From contig NZ_JACSZV010000002.1 in the NCBI RefSeq assembly GCF_014472415.1, positions 124,001 to 188,000 of the forward strand: DNA of 64,000 nt, read 5' to 3'. A program made the position numbers and the translations under genes. Positions 9,126 to 18,274 of this stretch are shown here, in pieces. This stretch comes from Pseudomonas sp. N40(2020). Lineage in GTDB: Bacteria > Pseudomonadota > Gammaproteobacteria > Pseudomonadales > Pseudomonadaceae. Positions within the stretch are counted from its first letter, which is position 1, and every line of letters begins with the position of its first letter. Under the pieces are notes generated by a model. That model was not told where the DNA came from. It saw nothing but the letters and a program-made list of their open reading frames with translations, and ran no database searches.

Positions 9126-10595
9126 ATGAACAGCCTCAACGATTTGAACCAGGCGACCGTGCTGCATTTCGGCCCCTACGCCTTTCATCTGCGCCAACGG
9201 CTGATCCTCGAAGGGGATCGGCCACTGCGCATGGGCGGGCGTGCGCTGGACATTCTGCAGGTGCTGGTCGAGCGCGCAGGTCGAGTGGTCAGAAAGGAAG
9301 AGTTGATTGCGCGGGTCTGGCCCACCTCGGTGGTTGAGGAGATCAATCTTCGCGTACACATCGCTGCCCTGCGACGGGCCCTCGGTGATGGTGAAAACGG
9401 CCAACGCTACATCGTCAACGTGCCGCAATGCGGCTACTGTTTCGTTGCTGCGGTGCACGGCGACAGTACCGCGCAAGTGGCCCTGGAAAACCTCCAGGCA
9501 CCGCAACACAACTTGCCTGTGCGGCTGACGCCGGTCACCGGTCGCGACTCAGTGGTGGGCTCGATGGTGCGGCAATTGCCGCTGTGCCGGTTGATGACCG
9601 TGACGGGGCCTGCGGGTGTCGGTAAAACCACGGTGGCGTTGCGCGCTGCGGAATTGCTGTTACAGCACTTTCGTGACGGGGTATGGCTGGTGGATCTGGC
9701 GGTAGTCAACGACGCTACGCCACTGCTCGATCATCTGTTGCAAACCCTTGATACCGATCTTGTCACGCTGTCTGCCCGCCACACATTGTTGGTGCTGGAC
9801 AACTGCGAGCACCTGCGCGAAGCCTGCAAGGCTTTGGTTGAACGTTTATTGGAGGCCGCGCCAAGGCTGTCGATTTTCGCCACCAGTCGTGAAGCATTAC
9901 AGGCCAGTCTGGAGACGGTGCAGATCCTGCCGCCGCTGGTCATTCCAAAATCCTCGGCGTTGAGCAGTGTCGAGGAGACCATGGGCTATTCGGCAGTGCA
10001 GTTGTTTGTCAGTCGTGCCCGTGCCCGGCAGCAGGGTTTTACCCTGCGCGAACAAGATCTCCATGCCGTGCGTGACATCTGTCGACGACTCGACGGGCTG
10101 CCGTTGGCGATTGAACTGGCGGCGGCGCACATCGATGCGTTGGCGATGGTCGGGTTGCAGTCACAGCTCGACAATTGTTTGCAATTGCTCAGTCATGGCC
10201 GGCGTACGGCCGTGCCCCGCCATCAAACCTTGAAAGCTGCGCTGGACTGGAGTTATCAGCACCTGAACGATCAGGAACAACGGGTACTGCAACGCCTGTC
10301 AGTGTTCAAAATGGCGTTTGCCATTGATGCCGCGATGGGGGTGATCAGTTGTGCGCAATTACCACCGTCGACGCTGGCCTTGATAATTGAGCGGTTGGCG
10401 CAGAAGTCCTTGCTGACGGTGGAGCGGGGCAGTGCCGGGGTGCGCTATCGCATGCTCAACACGACCCGTCGTTATGCCCGCGAGCAACTGGAGCGCAGTG
10501 GTGAGTCCAACGACTACGTGCGCCGGCATGCGCGCCACGTCAGTCGCAGTCGTTTGGCTTCAGGTTCGCAGTTGACCGCCCAACTCGTCGAGTAA
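9126..10595 (+). CDS. Winged-helix / AAA-like ATPase regulator lacking its C-terminal repeat half
   Basis: This is a 489-residue protein if read from the ATG at 9126; a GTG at 9093 is possible but its GGAGG is only two bases away. Residues about 10-110 are an OmpR-type winged helix (FGPYAFHLRQRLILEGDRPL ... INLRVHIAALRRALGDG). A P-loop (GPAGVGKTT) follows near 161, and the rest of an NB-ARC/STAND-like module ends near 470 in RYRMLNTTRRYAREQLE. The paralogue on the opposite strand continues for some 430 more residues of helical repeats; here the frame stops within that paralogue's 3' end, overlapping it by 36 bases. The last 20 or so residues look random. It is probably a truncated regulator; whether it functions is unknown. 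Confidence 0.7.
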   Translation: MNSLNDLNQATVLHFGPYAFHLRQRLILEGDRPLRMGGRALDILQVLVERAGRVVRKEELIARVWPTSVVEEINLRVHIAALRRALGDGENGQRYIVNVPQCGYCFVAAVHGDSTAQVALENLQAPQHNLPVRLTPVTGRDSVVGSMVRQLPLCRLMTVTGPAGVGKTTVALRAAELLLQHFRDGVWLVDLAVVNDATPLLDHLLQTLDTDLVTLSARHTLLVLDNCEHLREACKALVERLLEAAPRLSIFATSREALQASLETVQILPPLVIPKSSALSSVEETMGYSAVQLFVSRARARQQGFTLREQDLHAVRDICRRLDGLPLAIELAAAHIDALAMVGLQSQLDNCLQLLSHGRRTAVPRHQTLKAALDWSYQHLNDQEQRVLQRLSVFKMAFAIDAAMGVISCAQLPPSTLALIIERLAQKSLLTVERGSAGVRYRMLNTTRRYAREQLERSGESNDYVRRHARHVSRSRLASGSQLTAQLVE

Positions 10596-13370
10596 CACGC
10601 GCACCTTGCGCAAGTCCGGGGTCGCGTAGCCTTCGGTGAAGCGTTGGTATATCGGACTCAACAGGTCCAGCGCTTCGCGATAGCGGTTCTGCCGTTGCCA
10701 CAGTTGGGCCAGCGATGTGGCACTGCGCAATTCCCAGGCCAGAGCGCCTTGGGTTTGAGCGATCAACAGCGCTTGGCGCAATACATCTTCTGCTTGCTGA
10801 GTGTTGTTGGTTTTAGGGCAACCCGATTCTTCATTCAACAATCGATCCGCCCGAGCGCGCAAAATTTCTGCCGCGCTCCAGCCTGCTGCACCGCTCTGTG
10901 CCCGTTCAAGCAACGCATCATCAACAAAGCCACTGTCCAGCGTCACCATGATTTCCCTGATCAGGCCGCTGTCATCGGTTGGCATCGGCGCGGCGGTATC
11001 GGCGTCGATGACCTGCGCGTAGTGCCGTGCCCATCGATAGAACAGCAGTACCGAATGCTTCTGTGCCTGCTCCAGCAACAGATTCAGCAAAGCACGGGCG
11101 TTTTGCTGGTCTCCGTTGTAATGAGCGATCAGGCAACTGGCCAACGCCAGGGTGTAGCAGATCGAGGTGCCGTGATTGATTTGCACGGCGATGTCCAGTG
11201 CCTGCCGTGCCGTACGCCAGGCTTGTTCCGGGAAGCCTTGCAGCCATAACACCCGGGCGAGCACCGTCAATGAGGCGACGCTTTGGTCGTACTGCACGCC
11301 GAAGCCATGGGTGAAGCGGTTGAGATTACCGCTTTGCGCCATGCGCTGAATCACTTGCTCTGCATGCAGGCGCGCCTGCGGCTGGTCGCCGGCGTAATGC
11401 AGCGCCAATACTCGCAAACGATGCGTGCTCAGCGACAGTAGCGGATCGCCGTGCACGCCGAGTCGATCGAACTGTTCGCTCTGTTCCAGCGCCAGTCGAT
11501 AGTGGCCACAGCTGAGGTTGACCGCCATGTGCCCGGACACCGCGCGCAGTTGCCCGGCTACATCGTCAAGTTCCTGCGCCAGCGCGTGGGCGTCGACGAA
11601 GGCCGCGATGGTTTCCGGGGTGCCGCCCCAGGTGTGGTAGCAGGCGCTGCCGAGCGCCAGTTTCAAGGCGATTTTCACCCGAGGGCAAGCCTCATCAGCG
11701 TTTTCGAGCAGGGCCAGCGCCTGACGCACGTAACCGCCGTACTCCTTGAGCAGCGACAACTCTTGCCACAGCGGCGCCGAGGTCGCGGCCAGATAAATCC
11801 CTACATCATTGGGGCCGACACCGTTCAGGCTCCAGTCCAGCGCCGCGCGCAAGTCTTCCAGGCCGCGTGCATAACGCTCGATCCAGAGGTCGGTTGGGGT
11901 GTTTTCCCAATCGGTCTGCCCCTGATACATAAGTGCCAGGCAGCGTTCAGCGTGGCGTTCGCGGGTTTCGGCGAGTTCGGCGCACTGGTCGAGCTTTTCC
12001 AGGGCATAACGGCGCGTGGTATCGAGTAGCCGGTAGAACACCTCTTCATCACCGACTTCGACGTTGAGCAACGACTTGGCGACCAGTTGCGTGATCGAGC
12101 CAAACACTTCGCCGGGCTTGATGTGCTGGCCACCGATCACGGCAGCGGCGGACTCCAGCGTGAAGCCGCCACGAAACACGCCGAGTCGGCGCAGGCAAGT
12201 CTGTTCGCAATCGGTGAGCAGGTTGAAGCTCCAGTCCAGCGTGGCACGCAGAGTGAGATGACGCTCCACACTGCTTTGATTGCCGGCGGCCAATGCCGGC
12301 AAGCGGCCCTGCAACTGGCTCAACAAACCGTTGAGACCCAGTTCGGCGACCTGTGCCGCCGCCAGCTCCAGCGCCAGCGGAATTCCGTCCAGACGACGGC
12401 AGATTTCAATGGCATCGGGCAACTCGGCGTCACTGAGTTCGAAGCCCTCGTGAGCCGCCATTGCGCGTTCGGCAAACAGTTGCAGTGCAGAAAAACTCAA
12501 CGCCTGTACGCGATCAAGCACGGCAATCGGCGGCGGGTAATCAAGGGACTCAAGACGCTGCACATACTCGCCTTCGGCACGCAGGCTCTCGCGGCTGGTG
12601 GCCAGAATGTGGACCTGTGGCGCACCGCGCAAAATGCTCTCGCCGATCAGCGCCACGGCGGCGATCAGGTGTTCGCAATTGTCGATCACCAGCAGCATCT
12701 GGCGCTGGCGCAGGGCGTTGACCAGACTGGTCAGCGGCTCGTTGTCATGCAGTAGCACATCAAGCAGGGCCGCCAGGTGCGAGCAGATCATTCGCGCGTC
12801 GTTGATGGGCGACAGATCCAGCAGCCGAATACCGTCCCGATAGTGGCCGATCATCTGTTCGGCAACGCGCAGGGCCACGGTGGTTTTACCGATACCGCCG
12901 GGGCCGACCAGCGTGATGCAGCGCTGGCGCGGCAACTGCCTGATCAGGCTGTCGACCAGCGGCTGCCGGCCGATCATTCGCGTGCGGCGCAGCGGCAGGT
13001 TATGCCGCGTGCCGGTCTCGGCGCAGGTGGGTTGGTCGATCAATTGCAGCACGAGCGGTGCGACAAAACTGTAGCCGCGCTGTGCCACGGTGACGATGTA
13101 TCGCTGTCCGGCCTGACCATCGCCGAGTGCTTTGCGCAGGGCCGCCATGTGAACCCGCAGGTTGATGTCTTCCACGACGCTGTCCGGCCAGACCCCGGCG
13201 ATCAATTGCTGCTTGCTCACGACTTCGCCGGCATGCGCCAGCAGGATCAGCAGAATGTCCATGGCGCGTCGGCCCAGGCGCAACGGCTGGTCGCCCTCAA
13301 GCACCAGCCGTTGTCCAGGATGAATCCGATAGGGGCCGAAACCGATGGCCTGATTCGGGGAAAGACTCAA
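10560..13370 (-). CDS. Large winged-helix / STAND-type ATPase transcriptional regulator
   Basis: The 936-residue protein has an OmpR/PhoB-type DNA-binding domain (about 8-105), an NTPase with P-loop GPGGIGKTT near 155-163, a Walker-B-like LLVIDNCEHL near 220, and an ATSRES sensor motif. A long alpha-helical, TPR-like region runs from about 480 to the end. Such proteins are ATP-dependent switches that bind a small molecule through the C-terminal repeats, by analogy with MalT/LAL-type regulators. A TTG start at 13370 is supported by AGGAG eight bases upstream and by the homologous N-terminus of the neighbour. The target genes are not apparent. Its convergent paralogue lacks the C-terminal half. 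Confidence 0.8.
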   Translation of the reverse strand: MSLSPNQAIGFGPYRIHPGQRLVLEGDQPLRLGRRAMDILLILLAHAGEVVSKQQLIAGVWPDSVVEDINLRVHMAALRKALGDGQAGQRYIVTVAQRGYSFVAPLVLQLIDQPTCAETGTRHNLPLRRTRMIGRQPLVDSLIRQLPRQRCITLVGPGGIGKTTVALRVAEQMIGHYRDGIRLLDLSPINDARMICSHLAALLDVLLHDNEPLTSLVNALRQRQMLLVIDNCEHLIAAVALIGESILRGAPQVHILATSRESLRAEGEYVQRLESLDYPPPIAVLDRVQALSFSALQLFAERAMAAHEGFELSDAELPDAIEICRRLDGIPLALELAAAQVAELGLNGLLSQLQGRLPALAAGNQSSVERHLTLRATLDWSFNLLTDCEQTCLRRLGVFRGGFTLESAAAVIGGQHIKPGEVFGSITQLVAKSLLNVEVGDEEVFYRLLDTTRRYALEKLDQCAELAETRERHAERCLALMYQGQTDWENTPTDLWIERYARGLEDLRAALDWSLNGVGPNDVGIYLAATSAPLWQELSLLKEYGGYVRQALALLENADEACPRVKIALKLALGSACYHTWGGTPETIAAFVDAHALAQELDDVAGQLRAVSGHMAVNLSCGHYRLALEQSEQFDRLGVHGDPLLSLSTHRLRVLALHYAGDQPQARLHAEQVIQRMAQSGNLNRFTHGFGVQYDQSVASLTVLARVLWLQGFPEQAWRTARQALDIAVQINHGTSICYTLALASCLIAHYNGDQQNARALLNLLLEQAQKHSVLLFYRWARHYAQVIDADTAAPMPTDDSGLIREIMVTLDSGFVDDALLERAQSGAAGWSAAEILRARADRLLNEESGCPKTNNTQQAEDVLRQALLIAQTQGALAWELRSATSLAQLWQRQNRYREALDLLSPIYQRFTEGYATPDLRKVRVLLDELGGQLRT

Positions 13371-13727
13371 CCGCTCACTCCTGCGAAATTCTTGTCATCC
13401 TGCCCCAGGCTTGTGAAGCCTCCGTGAAGGGCAGGGCGGATCAGGGCGTCAGTTGCACGCAAGCCTTCTAATCCGCAGTTTGCGGACATATTCCTCAGGT
13501 TCTGGCGCCAGTGCAACGTGCAGATTGCCGTCAACACTCGAAACGCTATGGCGTAACTTCCGTTTTTACACACTGCAATGCCCAAATCACCGCTCTGCGC
13601 CACGGACAATTAACAACGATTAACTCGTCTGCGTCCGCTCCAGCCTCAAAACTCCGATCAAACAAGTTCAACCTCAGGCACAGACCTGATGGCTGCAATG
13701 GAATGCACTCGTCCGGAGGACGGCGCA
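13371..13727. other. Intergenic region between the large regulator and the flavodoxin-like gene
   Basis: No convincing gene is visible in these 357 bases. They presumably hold the divergent promoters for the minus-strand regulator and the plus-strand flavodoxin-like gene. The last bases before 13728 contain a good ribosome site (GGAGGACGGCGC). I see no clear terminator or dyad. Confidence 0.5.
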
Positions 13728-14296
13728 ATGAGCAACGTGGTGGTGGTCTATCACAGCGGCTATGGCCACACACGCGTCATGGCGAAGCCGTAGCGCAGGG
13801 CGTCGAACGGCACCTGGGCAGTACCTGTCGGTTGGTCGCGGTAGAAGAAGTCGAACGCTATTGGGATGAGTTGCACCGCGCCGATGCGATCATCTTCGGC
13901 GCGCCGACCTACATGGGTAGCGCGTCGGCGGGCTTCAAGCATTTCATGGAGGCCAGCGCGGCGTTCTATCTGGCCAAACCGTGGCGCGACAAGGTCGCTG
14001 CGGGGTTCACCAATTCCGGCAGTCTGTGCGGCGACAAGCTCAATACGTTGCTGCAAATGGCGGTGTTCGCCGCGCAACATTCGATGATATGGGTTGGCCT
14101 CGATTTGCTCCCGGCGCGCTCGGCGGCCGGGTGCTTTGATGGGCAATTGAACCGTCTGGGCAGCTCGCTCGGTGCGATGTCCCAATCCAATGTCGAACAG
14201 ACGCCCGAGCAGGCGCCGCCGCTCGAAGACCGGCGTACGGCGGCCCATCTGGGTGAGCGGGTGGCACAAGTGGCGCAGCGGTTGAGGCACAAGTGA
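13728..14296 (+). pseudogene. Flavodoxin / NAD(P)H-dependent FMN reductase-like gene, frameshifted
   Basis: From the ATG at 13728, with GGAGGA upstream, the frame reads MSNVVVVYHSGYGHTRVMA, a flavodoxin-fold FMN phosphate-binding start, then hits TAG at 13791. In the next frame the protein continues at once as EAVAQGVERHLGS and then FGAPTYMGSASAGFKHFMEAS (the FMN-isoalloxazine loop), to the stop at 14294-14296. Adding one base between 13783 and 13784 (GC|GAA to GCCGAA) restores about 189 residues, the normal size for a WrbA/flavodoxin-like quinone or FMN reductase. The lesion is therefore a single missing base. It is either a sequencing or assembly error or a recent inactivation, since the rest is undamaged. 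Confidence 0.85.
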
Positions 14297-14319
14297 GGAA
14301 GTGGCGATAGGATCGGCGC

Positions 14320-14775
14320 CTACACTGCAAGGCGCATGCCGGCAGACGCTGGCGAAGGTTGCGATCTTTTGAGCTTCATATCCGGCACTTCACGACAGCG
14401 CCAGGCAAACGGGCTGATCCCTTCGCTACGGGTGAAGATGTGGCAAAAGTGCGCCTGATCACAGAAACCGCATTCCAGGCTGATCTGCGTCAGGCTCAAG
14501 TGGGTGTGCTGGATCAACAGCTTGGCGCGGGCGATGCGCTGAGTCCGGATCCAGTCCTGTGGCGAGAGCCCGGTACTGCACTTGAACGCTCGGGAAAAAT
14601 GACTGCGTGACAACGAACATGCCTCTGCCAGTTCGGTGACCTCCAGGCTTTCACCCAGGCGATCGAGGATCAACTGTTTGACCCGCCGTTCGCGCTGTGG
14701 ACTGAGGCCGCCGATGCGCGGTGTGCGGGATTCGCTGGCGGGGGCGAGGGCGACTGTTTGTTGTAAGTGAGCCAT
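14320..14775 (-). CDS. Short AraC-family transcriptional regulator
   Basis: About 151 residues from the ATG at 14775; an in-frame start at 14832 would add 19 residues. It is almost entirely the C-terminal AraC DNA-binding domain: first HTH in LEVTELAEACSLSRSHFSRAFK and second in LSLTQISLECGFCDQAHFCHIF, with the expected PxxW/R spacing. A ligand-binding domain is missing, so it belongs to the short, SoxS-like class. It converges on the flavodoxin-like gene (gap 23 bases) and is divergent from the MBL-fold hydrolase gene, the most likely target along with itself. Confidence 0.8.
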   Translation of the reverse strand: MAHLQQTVALAPASESRTPRIGGLSPQRERRVKQLILDRLGESLEVTELAEACSLSRSHFSRAFKCSTGLSPQDWIRTQRIARAKLLIQHTHLSLTQISLECGFCDQAHFCHIFTRSEGISPFAWRCREVPDMKLKRSQPSPASAGMRLAV

Positions 14776-15029
14776 GGCCAATGTCCGTGTCGGGGGAGGG
14801 GACGCACGCTGGGTGCTTTCCCCTCTGGTCAAGAAAACAATGTTTCGCAGTGGGTTTCATTGTTGGACGGGGCCGGAGGACTGACGAGTTAAACGTTGTT
14901 AATTGCGCCGCAAAACTTTGAACTCAGCACATCGCTGCAAGTCGGCGACGGGGCGGATCGGCGAGGATGACGACTAATAAGAGGCACACGTTCGGTGCCG
15001 TCGAAGATCGATCAAGCAAGGGGACTCGC

Positions 15030-16022
15030 ATGACAGGTTCGTTGCACGCTGCATTGGGCACACTCGGTTTGGCACTCGCCTTGGCGGCCGGTAGTGCTGT
15101 GGCACAAGCGCCGCAGGTCGGTACGCAGGCGCCCGGTTACTTCCGTTTGGCGTTGGGCGACTATGAAGTGACCGCGCTGTTCGACGGCTACAACGATCTG
15201 TCGCCCAAACTGCTTCAGGGCATGAGTCAGGGACAGATCCGTGCATTGCTCGCTCGCCGTTCGATTGAAACCCCGGGTGTGCAAACGGCGTTCAACGCGT
15301 TTCTGGTCAACACCGGCAAACAGTTGATCCTGGTCGACACGGGCGCCGGGCAGTGCATTGGCGCGACTGCCGGCCAGCTCTCGGCGAACATGCAGGCAGC
15401 GGGCTACAAACCGGAACAGGTCGATACCATCCTGCTGACCCATCTGCATCTGGATCACGTTTGCGGATTAGTCGACGCTCAGCAAAAACCGATTTTCGCC
15501 AACGCCACGGTGTATGCGGCCAAGGCTGAAGCTGACTATTGGCTCGATCCGCAGGCCTTGGCCAAGGCACCGGCCGGGGCGAAAGAGTTCTTCAAAATCG
15601 CTCAGGATTCCACGGCGCCCTACGTGGCCGCCGGCCGCTTCAAAACCTTCACGCCGGGCCAGTCACCCTTGCCGGGCGTGGTTGAGGCGCAACTTGAAAG
15701 CGGGCACACGCCAGGCAGCACCACTTACCGATTTACCTCGCAGAACCAGAGCATCGTGTTCATGGGCGATCTGGTGCACAACCTTGCCGTGCAGTTCGAA
15801 CACCCTGAAGTGTCGATCAGTTTTGACGTCAACAGTCAGCAGGCCATCAAAAGCCGTAACGCCGTGTTCAGCGCTGCTGCCGCCAGCAAAACCTGGGTGA
15901 CCGCTGCGCACCTGCCGTTTCCGGGGATCGGTCACGTCACCGCCATCGACCAGCATTTCCAATGGGTGCCGGTGGAATACGGCCCTTATAAACGCGCGGC
16001 CAAAGTACCGTTGATCGAGTAA
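15030..16022 (+). CDS. Exported MBL-fold metallo-hydrolase
   Basis: 330 residues from the ATG at 15030, chosen because AAGGGGA lies five bases upstream and the protein then begins with a clean signal peptide (LGLALALAAGSAVAQA, cleavage near 27). The metallo-beta-lactamase metal motif is THLHLDH (H138, H140, D142, H143), with later ligands in LESGHTPGS and the C-terminal TAAHLPFPGIGH. It is a periplasmic member of the lactonase/hydrolase-like group; the substrate is not predictable. Upstream is a divergent short AraC regulator. The LysR gene follows 54 bases downstream in the same direction. Confidence 0.85.
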   Translation: MTGSLHAALGTLGLALALAAGSAVAQAPQVGTQAPGYFRLALGDYEVTALFDGYNDLSPKLLQGMSQGQIRALLARRSIETPGVQTAFNAFLVNTGKQLILVDTGAGQCIGATAGQLSANMQAAGYKPEQVDTILLTHLHLDHVCGLVDAQQKPIFANATVYAAKAEADYWLDPQALAKAPAGAKEFFKIAQDSTAPYVAAGRFKTFTPGQSPLPGVVEAQLESGHTPGSTTYRFTSQNQSIVFMGDLVHNLAVQFEHPEVSISFDVNSQQAIKSRNAVFSAAAASKTWVTAAHLPFPGIGHVTAIDQHFQWVPVEYGPYKRAAKVPLIE

Positions 16023-16076
16023 AGTAAGGCGCTTTCGCATGACTGAACAAGACCTCCAGGCAAGGAACACGAGCCC

Positions 16077-17000
16077 ATGAACCGTAACGATCTGCGTCGC
16101 GTCGACATGAACCTGCTGGTGATTTTCGAAGCACTGATGTTCGAAAAGAACCTGACCCGCGTCGCTGAAAAACTGTTCATGGGCCAACCCGCCGTGAGCG
16201 CGGCGCTCGGCCGTTTGCGGGATCTGTTCGATGATCCGTTGCTGTTGCGCAACGGTCGCGGCATGGAGCCGACCGCCCGCGCCCTGGCGATTCTCAAAGA
16301 GCTGCAACCGGCAATGGACGTTATTTCCGGGGCGGTCAGCCGGGCCAAGGAATTCGAACCGGCGAGCAGTTGCGAGGTGTTTCGCATTGGTCTGTCGGAT
16401 GACGCCGAATTCGGTCTGTTTCCGCCGCTGCTTCGCCAACTTCAGGAGGAAGCGCCGGGGATTGTGGTCGTGGTACGCCGCGCCAACTATTTGCTGATGC
16501 CGGCGCTGCTGGCCTCCGGAGAAATCTCGGTTGGCGTCAGCTACACCACCGATCTGCCGGCCAACGCCAAACGCAAGAAGCTGCGCGACATTCCCTGCAA
16601 AGTCCTGCGCGGCGACGACCGTCCGGGGCCGCTGACGCTGGACGAATACTGCGAACGGCCGCACGCGATGGTGTCGTTCTCCGGTGACTTGAGCGGCAAC
16701 ATCGATCTGGATCTGGCCAAGCTTGGCCGTTGCCGTCGCGTGGTGCTTGGCGTGCCGCAGTTCAGCGGCTTGCGCGCTTTGCTGGCGGGCACCGAAATGA
16801 TCGCCACGGTGCCGGATTACGCCGCCTGTGCGCTGGTTGAAGGCTGCGCCCTGCGCGCCGAAGACCCACCGTTCCCGATTGAGGCGGCGCAATTGTCGAT
16901 GGCCTGGAGCGGGGTGCATGACAACGACCCGGCGGAGAAGTGGTTGCGCTCGCGGATCAGCCAGTTCATGTCGGCATCGCTGGATATTCCGCCAGCCTGA
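16077..17000 (+). CDS. LysR-family transcriptional regulator
   Basis: The 307-residue protein starts with a NodD/NahR-like LysR HTH (LRRVDMNLLVIFEALMFEKN, then MGQPAVSAALGRLRDLF) and continues with a typical effector-binding domain. Members of this branch often respond to aromatic or chlorinated compounds. It sits 54 bases after the MBL-fold gene and 208 bases before the DoxX operon, with a REP pair between, so it could regulate either side. The start at 16077 is the first ATG ahead of the HTH; a purine-rich stretch (CAAGGAACACGAGCCC) lies upstream. Confidence 0.85.
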   Translation: MNRNDLRRVDMNLLVIFEALMFEKNLTRVAEKLFMGQPAVSAALGRLRDLFDDPLLLRNGRGMEPTARALAILKELQPAMDVISGAVSRAKEFEPASSCEVFRIGLSDDAEFGLFPPLLRQLQEEAPGIVVVVRRANYLLMPALLASGEISVGVSYTTDLPANAKRKKLRDIPCKVLRGDDRPGPLTLDEYCERPHAMVSFSGDLSGNIDLDLAKLGRCRRVVLGVPQFSGLRALLAGTEMIATVPDYAACALVEGCALRAEDPPFPIEAAQLSMAWSGVHDNDPAEKWLRSRISQFMSASLDIPPA

Positions 17001-17020
17001 AGAAAAAACGTAAATCCCCT

Positions 17021-17108
17021 GTGGGAGCGAGCCTGCTCGCGATGGCGCCCGGTCAGTCGACTTCAATGTTGAATGACACACCGCTATCGCGAGCAGGCTC
17101 GCTCCCAC
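17021..17108. repeat. REP pair (Pseudomonas type, inverted)
   Basis: A 23-base arm beginning GTGGGAGCGAGCCTGCTCGC at 17021-17043 returns in inverted form at 17086-17108, separated by 42 bases. This is the standard Pseudomonas REP doublet, located between the LysR gene and the DoxX operon. Confidence 0.93.
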
Positions 17109-17208
17109 ATTGGTTTTAGGTGACTGAAAGAAAGAGAGCACATCCATCCAATTTCTCCCCGCCCCGCATTGGCATTATTCAGGTCAATGACATTTAAAGG
17201 GTCGGGTC

Positions 17209-17625
17209 ATGAATGCTTTGCAACGAGACGAACGGGCGCGCGACCTCGGTTTACTGTTTTTACGGGGCAGCGGTGGATTGTTTCTGCTGTGGGTACACGG
17301 CTTGCCCAAGCTGCTGGACTTTACGGCCCAACTGCAACTCATCGAAGACCCGTTCCACCTCGGCGCCCACCTCACCCTGATTCTGGCGATCTTTGCCGAA
17401 GTCCTCTGCCCGCTACTGATCGTCGCCGGAGTGCTGGCGCGATTGGCGTGCTTGCCTATTCTGTTTGTGCTGCTGGTGGCGATGCTGGTCGTGCATCCGC
17501 AATGGAGTGTGGCCGAGGGGCAGTTCGGCTGGCTGCTGTTGATCCTGTTTGCCACTGTGTTTATCGCCGGGCCGGGACGGCTGGCGCTCAATGTTCGTTT
17601 ACCCGGAGTACTGCGTTATGCCTGA
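17209..17625 (+). CDS. DoxX-family membrane protein
   Basis: The 138-residue protein has four hydrophobic segments and the DoxX start (RDLGLLFLRGSGGLFLLWVHGLPKLLDF), with the conserved G-x-x-K of helix 1. DoxX proteins are small inner-membrane proteins linked to quinone, sulfur or oxidative-stress chemistry. It is the first gene of a probable four-gene operon, and its last bases overlap the start of the monooxygenase gene. GGGTCGGG precedes the ATG at 17209. Confidence 0.85.
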   Translation: MNALQRDERARDLGLLFLRGSGGLFLLWVHGLPKLLDFTAQLQLIEDPFHLGAHLTLILAIFAEVLCPLLIVAGVLARLACLPILFVLLVAMLVVHPQWSVAEGQFGWLLLILFATVFIAGPGRLALNVRLPGVLRYA

Positions 17626-18244
17626 AGTCCTTAGTCAAAAAGCACCGGGGGCCGATGAGACCGTCACGCTGATCGTCAAGCACCGGGTCAAGGCCGGTTT
17701 TGAAGCAGCCTATGAAGCCTGGTTGCGCAATATCGTACGGGTGGCGGGGCAGCGCGAAGGGCACTTGGGCGTCGACGTGGTGCGCGGCAAGCGCGCCGGC
17801 CTCGATACCTACACGTGCGTGCTGCGCTTTTGCTCGACCGAGGCGATGCAATTGTGGCTGGAGTCACCGCAGCGTCAGGCCCTGGTCGATGAAGCCGCTC
17901 CGATGCTCGCTGATGGCGACCAGACTGAGGTCGCCCCGGTCAATGAATTCTGGTTCGCGCCGCTGGCCGATGCCGCCTCGCCGCCACCGCGCTGGAAGCA
18001 GGCGGTGGTCACCTTGCTGGTGATTTTTCCGCACACCCTGCTGGTGCCGCTGATCTGGGGGCCGCTGCTCGGGTTGCACCCACTGCTTTCCAACTACGTG
18101 ATTGCCACGTTCCTGATCACCCTGACCATCGTGTTGTCGGTGGTGTACGTGTTCATGCCGCCCGTGACCCGTTTGTTTGCGCCCTGGCTGGAAGCCGGTC
18201 AGGCCCATACACACGTCGAATCCACAGAACACCCGTCACGCTGA
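17618..18244 (+). CDS. Antibiotic-biosynthesis-monooxygenase-domain protein with two membrane segments
   Basis: 208 residues from the ATG at 17618, which overlaps the DoxX stop (ATG CCT GA). Residues about 10-110 form an ABM ferredoxin-like domain (TVTLIVKHRVKAGFEAAYEAWL). Two strong hydrophobic helices follow (VTLLVIFPHTLLVPLIWG and FLITLTIVLSVVYVFM). The ABM-plus-membrane layout matches the family of membrane-linked monooxygenase-like proteins often annotated only as hypothetical. Tight coupling to DoxX suggests a joint redox role. The true reaction is unknown. Confidence 0.8.
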   Translation: MPEVLSQKAPGADETVTLIVKHRVKAGFEAAYEAWLRNIVRVAGQREGHLGVDVVRGKRAGLDTYTCVLRFCSTEAMQLWLESPQRQALVDEAAPMLADGDQTEVAPVNEFWFAPLADAASPPPRWKQAVVTLLVIFPHTLLVPLIWGPLLGLHPLLSNYVIATFLITLTIVLSVVYVFMPPVTRLFAPWLEAGQAHTHVESTEHPSR

Positions 18245-18274
18245 AACCATTCATTTTTTGTCGAAGGAACTGCG

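Noticed and set aside
13511..13727. An upstream extension of the flavodoxin-like reading frame
   Set aside because: This part has no similarity to flavodoxins and precedes the true ATG; it is open by chance.
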